A DNA stretch of 28,737 bases. Source: Nitrospinae bacterium CG11_big_fil_rev_8_21_14_0_20_56_8. Its GTDB lineage: Bacteria > Nitrospinota > Nitrospinia > Nitrospinales > VA-1. Numbering within the stretch: the first letter of the stretch is position 1; each line of letters begins with the position of its first letter. The stretch covers positions 1-28,737 of the forward strand of contig PCWF01000038.1 of NCBI GenBank assembly GCA_002796165.1, written 5' to 3'. The notes under the pieces were generated by a model. It had not been told where the DNA came from and did no database searches. It saw only the letters and a list, made by a program, of their open reading frames with translations. The position numbers and the translations under genes were made by a program. Of this stretch, positions 6,590 to 14,390 are shown piece by piece.

Positions 6590-7841
6590 GGTGCTACTTG
6601 AAGATTTTGATCCGGAAATCGCAGAGGCCATTCGCGGCGAGTTGGAGCGGGAAACCCATACCCTGGAGATGATCGCTTCCGAAAACTTTGTCAGTCCCCA
6701 GGTACTCGAAGCGCTGGGATCCGTCATGACCAACAAGTATGCGGAAGGCTACCCCGGCAAACGTTACTATGGGGGATGCCAATATGTCGATGTCGCCGAA
6801 AACCTCGCCATCGAACGCGCCAAAAAACTATTCGGGGCAGATCACGTCAACGTCCAGCCCCATTCCGGTTCCCAGGCCAACATGGCGGTTTACCATGCGG
6901 TGCTACAACCGGGGGACACCATCCTTGGCATGAACCTGTCCCACGGGGGCCATTTGACGCACGGCAGTCCGGTCAACTTCTCCGGCTACACCTATAACGT
7001 TGTGCCTTACGGAGTGCATCCCGAAACGGAAACCATCGATTATGATGAAGTCGCCCGCCTGGCGAAGGAGCACCGTCCCAAATTGATCGTGGCGGGAGCC
7101 AGCGCCTACCCCCGCGTTATCGATGCGGTGCGGTTCCGCCAGATTGCCGATGATGTGGGCGCGAAGATCATGACCGATATCGCGCACCCCGCCGGGCTCA
7201 TCGCCGCCGGAATCTATCCGTCTCCCGTGCCCCATTCGGAATTTGTGACCACGACAACCCACAAGACCCTTCGCGGTCCACGGGGAGGAATGATTCTCTG
7301 CAAGGCCGGGTTTTCGAAAGAGATCAATAAGAAAATTTTCCCCGGTATTCAGGGCGGACCGCTGATGCATGTCATCGCCGCCAAGGCGGTGGCGTTCAAG
7401 GAAGCTCTTTCCCCGGAATTCACCGCCTACCAGAAGCAGGTCGTATCGAACGCCCAGCGGCTGGCCCAGGTGTTGAGCGAGTCCGGATTCAAAATCGTCA
7501 GCGGCGGCACCGATACGCACCTGATGCTTGTCGACCTGCGCCCGCAGAACCTGACCGGCAAAGCCGCCGAAGAGGCCCTGGATCATGCCGGGATCACCGT
7601 CAACAAAAACACCGTTCCCTTTGAGACCCAAAGCCCGTTTATTACCTCGGGAATCCGGATCGGCACCCCCGCCCTGACCACCCGGGGAATGAAGGAGGGA
7701 GAAATGGAAACCATCGGCGGCTGGATCATTGAAACCCTCAAGCACATTGACGATCGCCCCTTCCAGGAAGGGATCCGGAAAAAGGTGTTCGACCTGTGCG
7801 AGCATTTCCCCCTGAGCGTTCAAATGACCCAACAGGGCTGA
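6582..7841 (+). CDS. glyA: Serine hydroxymethyltransferase
   Basis: GlyA is a PLP enzyme that converts serine and tetrahydrofolate to glycine and 5,10-methylene-tetrahydrofolate, the main source of one-carbon units. The 419-residue length is typical. Family motifs are present: EMIASENFVSPQVLEALGS, NKYAEGYPGKRYYGG, the NVQPHSGSQAN cofactor region, and TTTHKTLRGPRGG with the PLP-binding Lys228. The start is ambiguous. ATG 6582 overlaps the end of rpiB by 8 nt and abuts GAGGAG directly, while GTG 6591 lies 9 nt behind the same GAGGAG and gives a shorter VLLEDFDPEI opening. nrdR follows after 6 bp, so the three genes form one transcription unit. Confidence 0.97.
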   Translation: MSKVLLEDFDPEIAEAIRGELERETHTLEMIASENFVSPQVLEALGSVMTNKYAEGYPGKRYYGGCQYVDVAENLAIERAKKLFGADHVNVQPHSGSQANMAVYHAVLQPGDTILGMNLSHGGHLTHGSPVNFSGYTYNVVPYGVHPETETIDYDEVARLAKEHRPKLIVAGASAYPRVIDAVRFRQIADDVGAKIMTDIAHPAGLIAAGIYPSPVPHSEFVTTTTHKTLRGPRGGMILCKAGFSKEINKKIFPGIQGGPLMHVIAAKAVAFKEALSPEFTAYQKQVVSNAQRLAQVLSESGFKIVSGGTDTHLMLVDLRPQNLTGKAAEEALDHAGITVNKNTVPFETQSPFITSGIRIGTPALTTRGMKEGEMETIGGWIIETLKHIDDRPFQEGIRKKVFDLCEHFPLSVQMTQQG

Positions 7842-7847
7842 ACTTAA

Positions 7848-8339
7848 ATGAAGTGTCCCTCCTGCTCCAACATGGAAAACAAGGTCATCGACTCCCGCCT
7901 TAACAAGGAGGGCGATATCATTCGCCGCAGAAGGGAATGCCTCAACTGCCATGAGCGGTTCACCACTTACGAGCGGCTGGAACGGACACTCCCGATGGTC
8001 ATCAAGAGGGATGGCCGACGCGAGGAGTTCGACCGGCAGAAGATCGTCAATGGGATCAAAATCGCCTGCCAGAAGCGCCCCATCAGCATCGAGAAAATCG
8101 AAGACCTGGTGGACCGCGTAGAGCAATATTTCCAGGACCTGGGGGACAAAGAGGTCTCCGCCGTCGCCATCGGGGAAAAGGTGGTGAGAGAACTCTACAA
8201 TCTCGACGACGTGGCCTATGTGCGTTTCGCCTCCGTATACCGGTCGTTCAAGGATGTGAACGAGTTCATGGTCGAGCTCAAGGAAGTCCTCAAAAACAAG
8301 CAGGAACCCAAAGATCCCGGCCCCAACCGTCTTTCCTGA
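7848..8339 (+). CDS. nrdR: Transcriptional repressor NrdR
   Basis: NrdR represses ribonucleotide reductase genes in response to ATP/dATP. The 163-residue protein has an N-terminal zinc ribbon with Cys pairs at CPSC and CLNC (residues about 3-6 and 31-34), the RRRRECLNCHERFTTYER linker, and an ATP-cone domain starting at VIKRDGRREEFDRQKI and running to about residue 140. It begins 6 bp after glyA on the same strand, a placement seen in many deltaproteobacterial-type genomes. No ribonucleotide reductase gene or obvious NrdR box occurs in the window, so its targets lie elsewhere. Confidence 0.97.
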   Translation: MKCPSCSNMENKVIDSRLNKEGDIIRRRRECLNCHERFTTYERLERTLPMVIKRDGRREEFDRQKIVNGIKIACQKRPISIEKIEDLVDRVEQYFQDLGDKEVSAVAIGEKVVRELYNLDDVAYVRFASVYRSFKDVNEFMVELKEVLKNKQEPKDPGPNRLS

Positions 8340-8380
8340 TTCGTCAAACTTTCCCGATTCGAAAAATTCAAATTTTCCTC

Positions 8381-8414
8381 AGGCTTCCTTTCGTAAACGA
8401 AAGTAGGAAGGCCT
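8381..8414 (+). terminator. Hairpin after nrdR, possible terminator
   Basis: AGGCTTCCTTTCG (8381-8393) and the segment up to GGAAGGCCT near 8414 form a near-perfect stem around a TAAA loop, 42 bp after the nrdR stop. The following bases (TCTTCCCG) are pyrimidine-rich but not a true T tract, so it may be a weak terminator or an RNA stabiliser. Confidence 0.45.
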
Positions 8415-8468
8415 TCTTCCCGATAGGCGACCCCCGTGACCGGACTTTCCCCCGGACCATCATCGACA

Positions 8469-8497
8469 TTGAAACAAAGCCTCTGACGTGATAAGAT
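8469..8497 (+). promoter_or_regulatory. Sigma70-type promoter for ccsA-hemA-hemC
   Basis: TTGAAA (8469-8474) and TAAGAT (8492-8497) are separated by 17 bp. The predicted start near 8504 would give a leader of about 69 nt before the ccsA-like ATG at 8573. Confidence 0.5.
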
Positions 8498-8572
8498 TTT
8501 GGGTTCCCAGTTGGACAAATAAGTTCCTGATAACTTGAGTGTTACTTTTGGATTTCTCCTTATCCCGGTCCC

Positions 8573-9358
8573 ATGTTGAAAGTTGCTTTTAACATTGCGC
8601 TGTTCAGTTACCTTGGGGCCTCGATAGGTTATTTCGGTAACCTGCTTTACCGGAAACGTTGGGTTTCCGTTGCCACCACCTCCTTGATGGGACTGGGACT
8701 GGTTGCCCACACCGCTTTGATGGGCATCCGTTCCAGTCAAACGGGGCATGGTCCTTACACGACGGCGTTCGAGATCGCCATGTTCTTTTCCTGGATCATC
8801 GTGGTGGTTTACATATTGACGGAGCTGAAATTCAAGATTCAGGATCTCGGGGCGTTTGTGATCCCCCTGGTGTTTTTGATCCTTCTCTATTCCGCGTTTT
8901 TGTCGCGGGAGGTCGTAACGCAGGAGACGGGTTCGGTTCTGTGGATGACCCTTCACCGGACCCTGTCGATTCTGGGGTATGGCGCTTTCGCGATCGCCTT
9001 TGCGGCCGCATTGATGTACCTGATTCAGGAAAATCAGGTGAAAAGCAAAAAGCTGGGAATGATGTATTTCCGCATGCCTTCCCTGGAGGTGCTGGACAAA
9101 TTACTCGACCGGGTCATCGCTTTCGGGTTTCCGCTGTTCACCCTGGGGTTCGTGTCGGGTTCCATTTGGAACACGAAGGTGAAACACGATTTTTTTTCCT
9201 GGAACCTGGAAAAAACCTGGCCGTTGATCGTGGTCTGGGGGGTGTACGGCGTGGTTTATTTCGGCAGAATGACAGTGGGAATACGGGGTAAGAAGGCCGC
9301 ACAGGGGGCCATTCTTGGATTTGTATTGATCATCGTGGCTTATTTCATTCACGTCTGA
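8573..9358 (+). CDS. ccsA: CcsA/HemX-type cytochrome c assembly membrane protein
   Basis: A 261-residue polytopic protein with about eight hydrophobic segments. It carries the cytochrome c assembly (CcsA/CcmC) signature pattern: GPYTTAFEIAMFFSW, LHRTLSILGYGAFAIAFAAALMYLIQE, and a later GFVSGSIWNTKVKHDFFSWNLEKTWPLIVWG-like region in which the histidine and tryptophans line up with haem-handling residues. In system II cytochrome c maturation such proteins carry haem across the membrane for ligation to apocytochromes; the homologue beside hemA in Bacillus is called HemX. No ccsB is adjacent. It ends 2 bp before hemA, which makes a haem synthesis and delivery operon likely. The start has no clear Shine-Dalgarno. 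Confidence 0.85.
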   Translation: MLKVAFNIALFSYLGASIGYFGNLLYRKRWVSVATTSLMGLGLVAHTALMGIRSSQTGHGPYTTAFEIAMFFSWIIVVVYILTELKFKIQDLGAFVIPLVFLILLYSAFLSREVVTQETGSVLWMTLHRTLSILGYGAFAIAFAAALMYLIQENQVKSKKLGMMYFRMPSLEVLDKLLDRVIAFGFPLFTLGFVSGSIWNTKVKHDFFSWNLEKTWPLIVVWGVYGVVYFGRMTVGIRGKKAAQGAILGFVLIIVAYFIHV

Positions 9359-9360
9359 AT

Positions 9361-10635
9361 ATGGCAGAATCCAATCTGATCATGGTGGGGGTCAATCACA
9401 AAACGACCCCGGTTGAAATTCGCGAATGTCTGGCCTTTACCGGCAACAAGATGGAGGACTCCATCGAGCGCCTGGTCAGTTTTCCCGAAATTGTGGAACA
9501 CATCATCCTGTCCACCTGCAACCGGGTGGAAATTTACGCCCGGGTCCGGAATCACGACGAAGGCATTTTTTTCCTTAAGAAGTTTATCGCCGATTATCAT
9601 GGCCTGCCGCTGGATGAACTGGACCGGTACTTTTACTGTTACCGGGATTTTCAGGCGGTCGAGCATTTGTTTCGCGTATCCGCCAGCCTGGACTCGATGG
9701 TGCTGGGAGAGCCGCAAATCCTGGGGCAGGTGAAGGACGCTTACAGTCAGGCCCGCACCCTGAGGGCAACCGGACTGGTGCTCAATCAGCTCTTTGAAAA
9801 AGCCTTCATGGTGGCCAAAAAGGTCCGGGAGCAGACGGGGATCGCCGAACGGGGGGTTTCCATCAGTTCCGCCGCGGTGGAGTTGGCACGGAAAATCTTC
9901 GAGGACCTCGAAAGCCACAGCGTCATGCTGGTGGGAACCGGGGAAATGGCCGAGCTCGCGGCGAAGCATCTGATCTCTTACGGGGTCAAAACCGTTTACG
10001 TGGCCAGCCGCACCTTTGAACGAGCCGCATCTCTCGCCACGCGGCTGAATGGATGCGCCCTCGATTTTGAAACCTTCAAGGAAGACTTGCACAAAGCCGA
10101 CATCATCATCACCTCCACGGCGGCGCCCAAATTCATCATTCACAAGGATGTGGTAGAGGCGGCCATCCAAAAAAGGAAAAACCGGCCCATGTTTTTCATC
10201 GATATCGCCGTTCCCCGCGACGTGGAACCGGAGGTCAATGGTCTGGAAAACGTCTACCTCTACGATATCGACGATCTGCAGGCGGTGGTCGACGCCAATA
10301 TCAAAGAGCGGGAAAAGGAAGCCGAAGAGGCAATGCAAATCATTCAACGCGAGGTGACCAAGTTCAACAACTGGATCACCTCTCTGGATGCGGTGCCCAC
10401 AATCGTGGAATTGAGAAACCGGGCCGAAGCCATTCGCCGGCAAGAGTTGGAACGGACCCTCAAAAAACTTTCCCACCTTTCCGAAGAAGAGAAAAATGCC
10501 CTGCATCAAATGACCAGCGCCATCATCAACAAGATCCTGCACAAGCCGACCATCAACCTCAAACGTAAAGCCCAGAGCCAGGAAGGCCCCCATTACCTCA
10601 AGGTCATCCGGCATCTGTTCCACCTGGACGATTGA
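9361..10635 (+). CDS. hemA: Glutamyl-tRNA reductase
   Basis: HemA reduces glutamyl-tRNA(Glu) with NADPH to glutamate-1-semialdehyde, the first committed step of C5-pathway tetrapyrrole synthesis. The 424-residue protein has the GVNHKTTPVEIRE opening, the catalytic Cys53 in STCNRVEIYA, the DSMVLGEPQILGQVKDAY motif, and an NADPH-binding domain at MLVGTGEMAELAAKHL (about residue 190). A C-terminal dimerisation helix region completes it. Its stop codon directly abuts the hemC start, and it lies 2 bp after the ccsA-like gene, so translation is probably coupled across all three. No hemL is next to it. Confidence 0.97.
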   Translation: MAESNLIMVGVNHKTTPVEIRECLAFTGNKMEDSIERLVSFPEIVEHIILSTCNRVEIYARVRNHDEGIFFLKKFIADYHGLPLDELDRYFYCYRDFQAVEHLFRVSASLDSMVLGEPQILGQVKDAYSQARTLRATGLVLNQLFEKAFMVAKKVREQTGIAERGVSISSAAVELARKIFEDLESHSVMLVGTGEMAELAAKHLISYGVKTVYVASRTFERAASLATRLNGCALDFETFKEDLHKADIIITSTAAPKFIIHKDVVEAAIQKRKNRPMFFIDIAVPRDVEPEVNGLENVYLYDIDDLQAVVDANIKEREKEAEEAMQIIQREVTKFNNWITSLDAVPTIVELRNRAEAIRRQELERTLKKLSHLSEEEKNALHQMTSAIINKILHKPTINLKRKAQSQEGPHYLKVIRHLFHLDD

Positions 10636-11580
10636 ATGGAAATAAACCCGGCACCCCCCCCATCCCGAATCGTGATCGGGACCCGCGGCAGTCCCCTGGC
10701 GGTCTGGCAAGCCCATTGGGTCAAAGATCAACTGGAAGGTATTCATACGGACCTTAAGGTTGAAATTGTCATTATCAAGACCTCCGGCGATAAGATTCTG
10801 GATGTGCCTCTGAACAAAATCGGCGGCAAGGGCCTGTTTGTGAAAGAAATTGAAGAGGCCATGATGCGCCGGGAGATAGACATCGCAGTACACAGCATGA
10901 AGGACGTTCCCATGAAACTTCCCTTCGAATTGTGCCTTTCCGCCATTTGCGAGCGGGAAGTTCCCTTCGACGCCCTGGTCTCCCGAAACGGACTTAAGCT
11001 TGATGATTTGCCTGAAAATGCTAAAATCGGAACCAGTAGCCTGCGTCGCTCGACCCAGTTGCTGAACTGCCGGCCGGACCTGCAAATCGTGCCCCTGCGG
11101 GGCAACGTCAACACGAGGCTGGCGAAGCTGGACACCCAGGAACTCGATGCCATCGTTCTGGCCGCCGCGGGAATGCGCAGAATGGGCTGGGAAAGCCGGA
11201 TCACGGAAATTCTGCAACCGGAATTATTGCTCCCCGCCATGGGACAGGGCGCCGTGGGAATCGAAGCCCGGAAAAGCGATCCCAATATCCTGGGTTATGT
11301 CGGCGAGCTGGATCACGAGGAAACCCATTTCGCCGTCGAGGCCGAGCGGGCTTTTGTCAATGCCCTCGATGGAGGGTGCCAGGTTCCCATTGGGGCTTAC
11401 GCCGTTCTGGAAAATGATACCTTGCGTCTTACCGGATTGGTTTCCAGTCTGGATGGCCGGAAAATCTTTAAACTGAGCAAATCCGGGGCACCGCAGAGCG
11501 CGCGGGAAATTGGCGAAACGATGGGGCGAGAGATCCTGAGTATGGGTGCCGATGCGGTATTGAAAGAAATTCTTCAGTAA
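10636..11580 (+). CDS. hemC: Porphobilinogen deaminase (hydroxymethylbilane synthase)
   Basis: HemC polymerises four porphobilinogens into hydroxymethylbilane. The 314-residue length is standard. Motifs include IGTRGSPLAVWQAHWVKD at the start, DKILDVPLNKIGGKGLFVKE, the AVHSMKDVPMKLP substrate-site segment, and GTSSLRRSTQL. Cys248 in DGGCQVPIGAYA carries the dipyrromethane cofactor. It starts on the base after the hemA stop. No hemD or uroporphyrinogen methyltransferase follows; instead a response-regulator diguanylate cyclase begins 18 bp downstream with its own GGGGAGG ribosome site, so the unit may extend into it. Confidence 0.97.
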   Translation: MEINPAPPPSRIVIGTRGSPLAVWQAHWVKDQLEGIHTDLKVEIVIIKTSGDKILDVPLNKIGGKGLFVKEIEEAMMRREIDIAVHSMKDVPMKLPFELCLSAICEREVPFDALVSRNGLKLDDLPENAKIGTSSLRRSTQLLNCRPDLQIVPLRGNVNTRLAKLDTQELDAIVLAAAGMRRMGWESRITEILQPELLLPAMGQGAVGIEARKSDPNILGYVGELDHEETHFAVEAERAFVNALDGGCQVPIGAYAVLENDTLRLTGLVSSLDGRKIFKLSKSGAPQSAREIGETMGREILSMGADAVLKEILQ

Positions 11581-11598
11581 CTCCAGGGGAGGTTTGCC

Positions 11599-12630
11599 AT
11601 GGCACAGGCCTCGATTTTACTTGTCGATGACGAGGAGATCGTTCTGCAATCGGTAAGCTACCTGTTGAAGAAAAACGGCTACGATGTGGTCACTTCTGCT
11701 AATGGCAAAGACGCCATCCGGAAGTTGAACGATAGTAGCTTTCCCCTGGTCATCACCGATCTGGCTCTGAAGGATTCGGACGGCCTGACCGTCCTGGACG
11801 CGGCCAAAAAGATCAACGATGGCACGAGCGTTCTCATTCTCACCGGCAACGGTTCCCTGCAATCTGCCATTGCGGCGCTCAGATTGGGCGCCTCCGATTA
11901 TCTGCTCAAACCCTGCTCGGAAGACGAGATCCTCATGCGGGTTTCCAGTTGCCTCGAAAAACGGCAACTCAAAAAGGATATCGTGGAACGTACCCGCGAA
12001 CTGGAGCAGATCAACGAAAAATTGCGCCAGGAGATCAATTCGCGAAGCCGGGTGGAGGAGGAGCTCCTGGAAAGCCGGAAGCAGTTGATCGAAAACAATC
12101 AGGCCCTGCAACGATTGTCCATCCTCGACGGGCTGACGGGAATATTCAACCGCCGTTACCTCGACGATTTTCTGGAGAGGGAAGGGCGCCGTGCCCAGCG
12201 CGACAAATTCCCCCTCAGCGTCGTCATGATGGACATCGATTATTTCAAACTGTTCAACGATACCTATGGGCACCAGACGGGAGATGAGTGCCTTCGGCAA
12301 ATCGCACAACACCTGGAAAAATCCCTGCAACGTCCCGCCGACCTTGTGGCCCGGTATGGCGGAGAAGAGTTTATCGCGGTCCTCCCGGGAACGGGTATTG
12401 ACGGCGGGGTCCAAGTGGCCGAAACGCTTCGCGAAGCCGTGGAGCAACTCAGCATCCCGCATGAAAAATCCCAGGTCGCCGGCCACGTTACCATCAGCCT
12501 GGGAATCGCCGGGGGAATCGTCGATAACAATACTTCCATTCAAGACATGGTGAGCTTCGCCGACAAAGCTCTCTACCGAGCCAAGGAAAACGGTCGAAAT
12601 CAGCTCGTGTCTCAAGCGGATCTGAAATAA
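11599..12630 (+). CDS. Response regulator with diguanylate cyclase (REC-coiled coil-GGDEF)
   Basis: The 343-residue protein has a receiver domain (residues about 1-120) with the acidic pair DDEE and phosphoacceptor Asp54 in LVITDLALKDSDG. Conserved Thr in LILTGNGS and Lys in YLLKPCSEDE are present. A heptad-like coiled coil follows (about 125-175), then a GGDEF domain from about 180. The active-site loop reads GGEEF (254-258) and an RxxD inhibitory site (RPAD, 245-248) lies five residues before it, so it should be an active cyclase making c-di-GMP under product feedback. It sits 18 bp behind hemC. The partner kinase is not adjacent; the kinase at 22.3 kb has its own regulator. Confidence 0.95.
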   Translation: MAQASILLVDDEEIVLQSVSYLLKKNGYDVVTSANGKDAIRKLNDSSFPLVITDLALKDSDGLTVLDAAKKINDGTSVLILTGNGSLQSAIAALRLGASDYLLKPCSEDEILMRVSSCLEKRQLKKDIVERTRELEQINEKLRQEINSRSRVEEELLESRKQLIENNQALQRLSILDGLTGIFNRRYLDDFLEREGRRAQRDKFPLSVVMMDIDYFKLFNDTYGHQTGDECLRQIAQHLEKSLQRPADLVARYGGEEFIAVLPGTGIDGGVQVAETLREAVEQLSIPHEKSQVAGHVTISLGIAGGIVDNNTSIQDMVSFADKALYRAKENGRNQLVSQADLK

Positions 12631-12730
12631 TCCCTTTATTCTTATTGTGTAGAATGATTGAGTGGGGAGCCCGGCTCATCCTTCCCCTGCAATTTTTGGA
12701 ATCCCCGCCTTTACTTCTTCAATCTAAAAT

Positions 12731-12774
12731 TATAGAAATCCTGTCACTCCTGCAAGGAAGTGGATTTCCTATAT
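12731..12774. repeat. 44-nt imperfect hairpin upstream of the DUF2892 gene
   Basis: TATAGAAATCC at the left pairs with GGATTTCCTATA at the right with one bulge, and an inner CACT-CCT/AGG-AAGTG stem closes on a GCA loop. It ends 35 nt before the ATG at 12809. It could be a processed leader hairpin or an operator; no T tract follows, so it is not a terminator for the cyclase gene. Confidence 0.45.
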
Positions 12775-12808
12775 TCCTGTTTGTGCCGTGGATTCGGAGG
12801 GCATCATG

Positions 12809-13009
12809 ATGACGATCACTTTGAACGAATGCAATTGGGATCGAATTCTCAGGGTTGCGTTGGGACTGATTCTCATTGCGGCTGGAATCGCGGTGTGGGG
12901 CGTGTGGGGCATTGTATTGGGTCTGGTCGGGATCATTCCACTACTGACCGGGATCATCGGATGGTGCCCGTTGTATGCCCTGTTTAAGATCCAGACCTGC
13001 AAACGCTGA
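12809..13009 (+). CDS. DUF2892 (YgaP transmembrane-like) small inner-membrane protein
   Basis: A 66-residue protein that opens with NECNWDRILRVALG, continues with two hydrophobic helices split by a glycine-rich turn (VWGIVLGLVGIIPLLTGIIG), and closes with WCPLYALFKIQTC. This is the stand-alone DUF2892 pattern, also found at the C terminus of the YgaP rhodanese. The conserved WCPLY and the terminal TC cysteines are seen. Its role is unknown; sulfur-related functions are inferred only from the YgaP fusion. ATG 12809 is chosen because GGAGGG lies 7 nt upstream; ATG 12806 and GTG 12788 are alternatives. It is convergent with the dehydrogenase gene, with 13 bp between stops. Confidence 0.85.
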   Translation: MTITLNECNWDRILRVALGLILIAAGIAVWGVWGIVLGLVGIIPLLTGIIGWCPLYALFKIQTCKR

Positions 13010-13022
13010 GTCCCGATCCCAA

Positions 13023-14288
13023 TCAGAGCCAGAACTCCGGTGCGGGGGCGTTCAGCCGTTCCCGCGCCAGCGCGAGAGCTTCTTCCCTGAAGATACGGTC
13101 CCCGGGGGAGGGGGCCGAAAGTCTTTCCATGACGCGGGAGACGTTTTTTGAAACCGTGGAGAATACCAGTTCCTCCAGGTAGGTTTGCTCCCCGTGGGAC
13201 TCGATTTTTTCCCGGTAGGCCGTGTTGGCGGTGAGTTCCAATTCCACCGCGCACCCGATGACACCCCCCGCATTAACCAGGAAATCGGACAACGATTCAA
13301 TCCCCCGCCGGTGTTTCAAATAATACTCGGTCATCTTGTTGCTGGGCGTATTGGCCCCCTGAAGAATCACCCGGCATCGAATGCGATCGGCATTTCTTGA
13401 GGTGATGGCATCGGGCCGGGCGGCGGGGACCAGGATTTCGCAGGGTCCTTCCAGAATCCAGTCCAGACGGTTCGGTCCCCAGTGCCTCTCCACCGGACCC
13501 GTATAACCGGCAAGACCGCAAGCTTCGTGCCGGATCCGATTCAGTTCGGCAAGATCCAATCCCTGGGAATTCCACAGAGCGGCATTGATGTCGGAGGCAC
13601 CCACGATAACGGCCCCGGCGGAAACAAGTTTCGAGGCCGTCCCCGATCCCACATTCCCATATCCCTGAATAATCACCCGGCTTCCCGCGATTTTGAATTT
13701 CGAATCGAGCAACTCCAGCGTTTTAGCGGCGGCAAACAGGCCTTGTGCGGTGAGGCCCCATCCGTCGATGGGCACGCCGCCTTTTTCAGGCGGTCGGCCC
13801 GCGCCTCCGCGGCGATGGACCCGGGTTCCCAGCCGTTCCGAATAAATATCGAAAATCCGCTGAATGTCCTTCTCATCGGTTCCCATATCGGGTGCGGGGA
13901 TGTAGTCGGGGATATCAAATATAGCTTCCGCAAACCGGGTGACCAATTCATCCTTTAAGGTGGGATAGGAGCGCAAAATTTGCGGGTCGGCGACGATCCC
14001 CGCCTTGCCCCCTCCGTAGGGCAGGCAGGCCCCGCTGTTTTTCAGACTCATCACGTAAGCCAACCGGCTCACTTCCTCCAGCGAAAGGTCGGGCGCAATG
14101 CGGATTCCTCCAAGACCGGGCCCCCGCCGGGTGTTATCCACCACCACATAGCCCCAGGTTTTACCGGTTTTTGGATCATAGACCCGGATTTTTTTCTCCG
14201 GGAGAAACCCTTCCGGCCGGGAAAATCGATCCTGAACCGGTTTTTCAGGAATACTCTCCAATTCAAGTTTTTGAGGAACCGTTATCAT
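13023..14288 (-). CDS. Glu/Leu/Phe/Val dehydrogenase family protein
   Basis: A 421-residue oxidoreductase that deaminates an amino acid to a 2-oxo acid with NAD(P)+, or the reverse. The N-terminal domain has GPGLGGIRIAPDLS, MSLKNSGACLPYGGGKAG with the catalytic lysine, and APDMGTDEKDIQRIFD. The cofactor domain has VIIQGYGNVGSGTASKL followed by ASDINAALW, then ILQGANTPSNKMTEYYL and the ILVNAGGVIG-type end. The specificity (glutamate versus leucine/phenylalanine/valine) cannot be settled here. ATG 14288 is preferred over the in-frame TTG 14324 because the upstream 12 residues are unconserved and the promoter TATAAT falls between them. No Shine-Dalgarno precedes the ATG, which suggests a leaderless message. 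Confidence 0.92.
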   Translation of the reverse strand: MITVPQKLELESIPEKPVQDRFSRPEGFLPEKKIRVYDPKTGKTWGYVVVDNTRRGPGLGGIRIAPDLSLEEVSRLAYVMSLKNSGACLPYGGGKAGIVADPQILRSYPTLKDELVTRFAEAIFDIPDYIPAPDMGTDEKDIQRIFDIYSERLGTRVHRRGGAGRPPEKGGVPIDGWGLTAQGLFAAAKTLELLDSKFKIAGSRVIIQGYGNVGSGTASKLVSAGAVIVGASDINAALWNSQGLDLAELNRIRHEACGLAGYTGPVERHWGPNRLDWILEGPCEILVPAARPDAITSRNADRIRCRVILQGANTPSNKMTEYYLKHRRGIESLSDFLVNAGGVIGCAVELELTANTAYREKIESHGEQTYLEELVFSTVSKNVSRVMERLSAPSPGDRIFREEALALARERLNAPAPEFWL

Positions 14289-14294
14289 GCGGGG

Positions 14295-14324
14295 ATTATA
14301 CGGGCTCGATTGACACCAGAACAA
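14295..14324 (-). promoter_or_regulatory. Candidate promoter giving a leaderless dehydrogenase mRNA
   Basis: On the minus strand TATAAT (14300-14295) is preceded by TTGTTC (14324-14319) at 18 bp. Seven bases past the -10 box is the A of the ATG at 14288, so transcription would begin at the start codon itself. The -35 is weak. Confidence 0.45.
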
Positions 14325-14338
14325 ATCTAAAATAGATT
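14310..14338 (+). promoter_or_regulatory. Sigma70-type promoter for nadC
   Basis: A perfect TTGACA (14310-14315) and TAGATT (14333-14338) are spaced by 17 bp. The predicted start near 14345 gives a leader of about 46 nt before the ATG at 14391. It overlaps the divergent dehydrogenase promoter, so the two may compete. Confidence 0.6.
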
Positions 14339-14390
14339 ACCCTTCACCTGAAGAGCCCCTTTTAGAAACCCTGTCAGGCCGTAAGTTCCC

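Noticed and set aside
6903..8126. 407-codon open frame antisense to glyA and nrdR
   Set aside because: Shadow of two well-supported genes, no domain pattern of its own.
8340..8572. A small gene between nrdR and ccsA
   Set aside because: Only short frames without ribosome sites. The gap is explained by a hairpin and the ccsA promoter.
9349..11217. 622-codon open frame antisense to hemA and hemC
   Set aside because: Long open frames opposite GC-rich genes are common. The translation has no domain pattern, and the sense frame carries complete HemA and HemC motifs.
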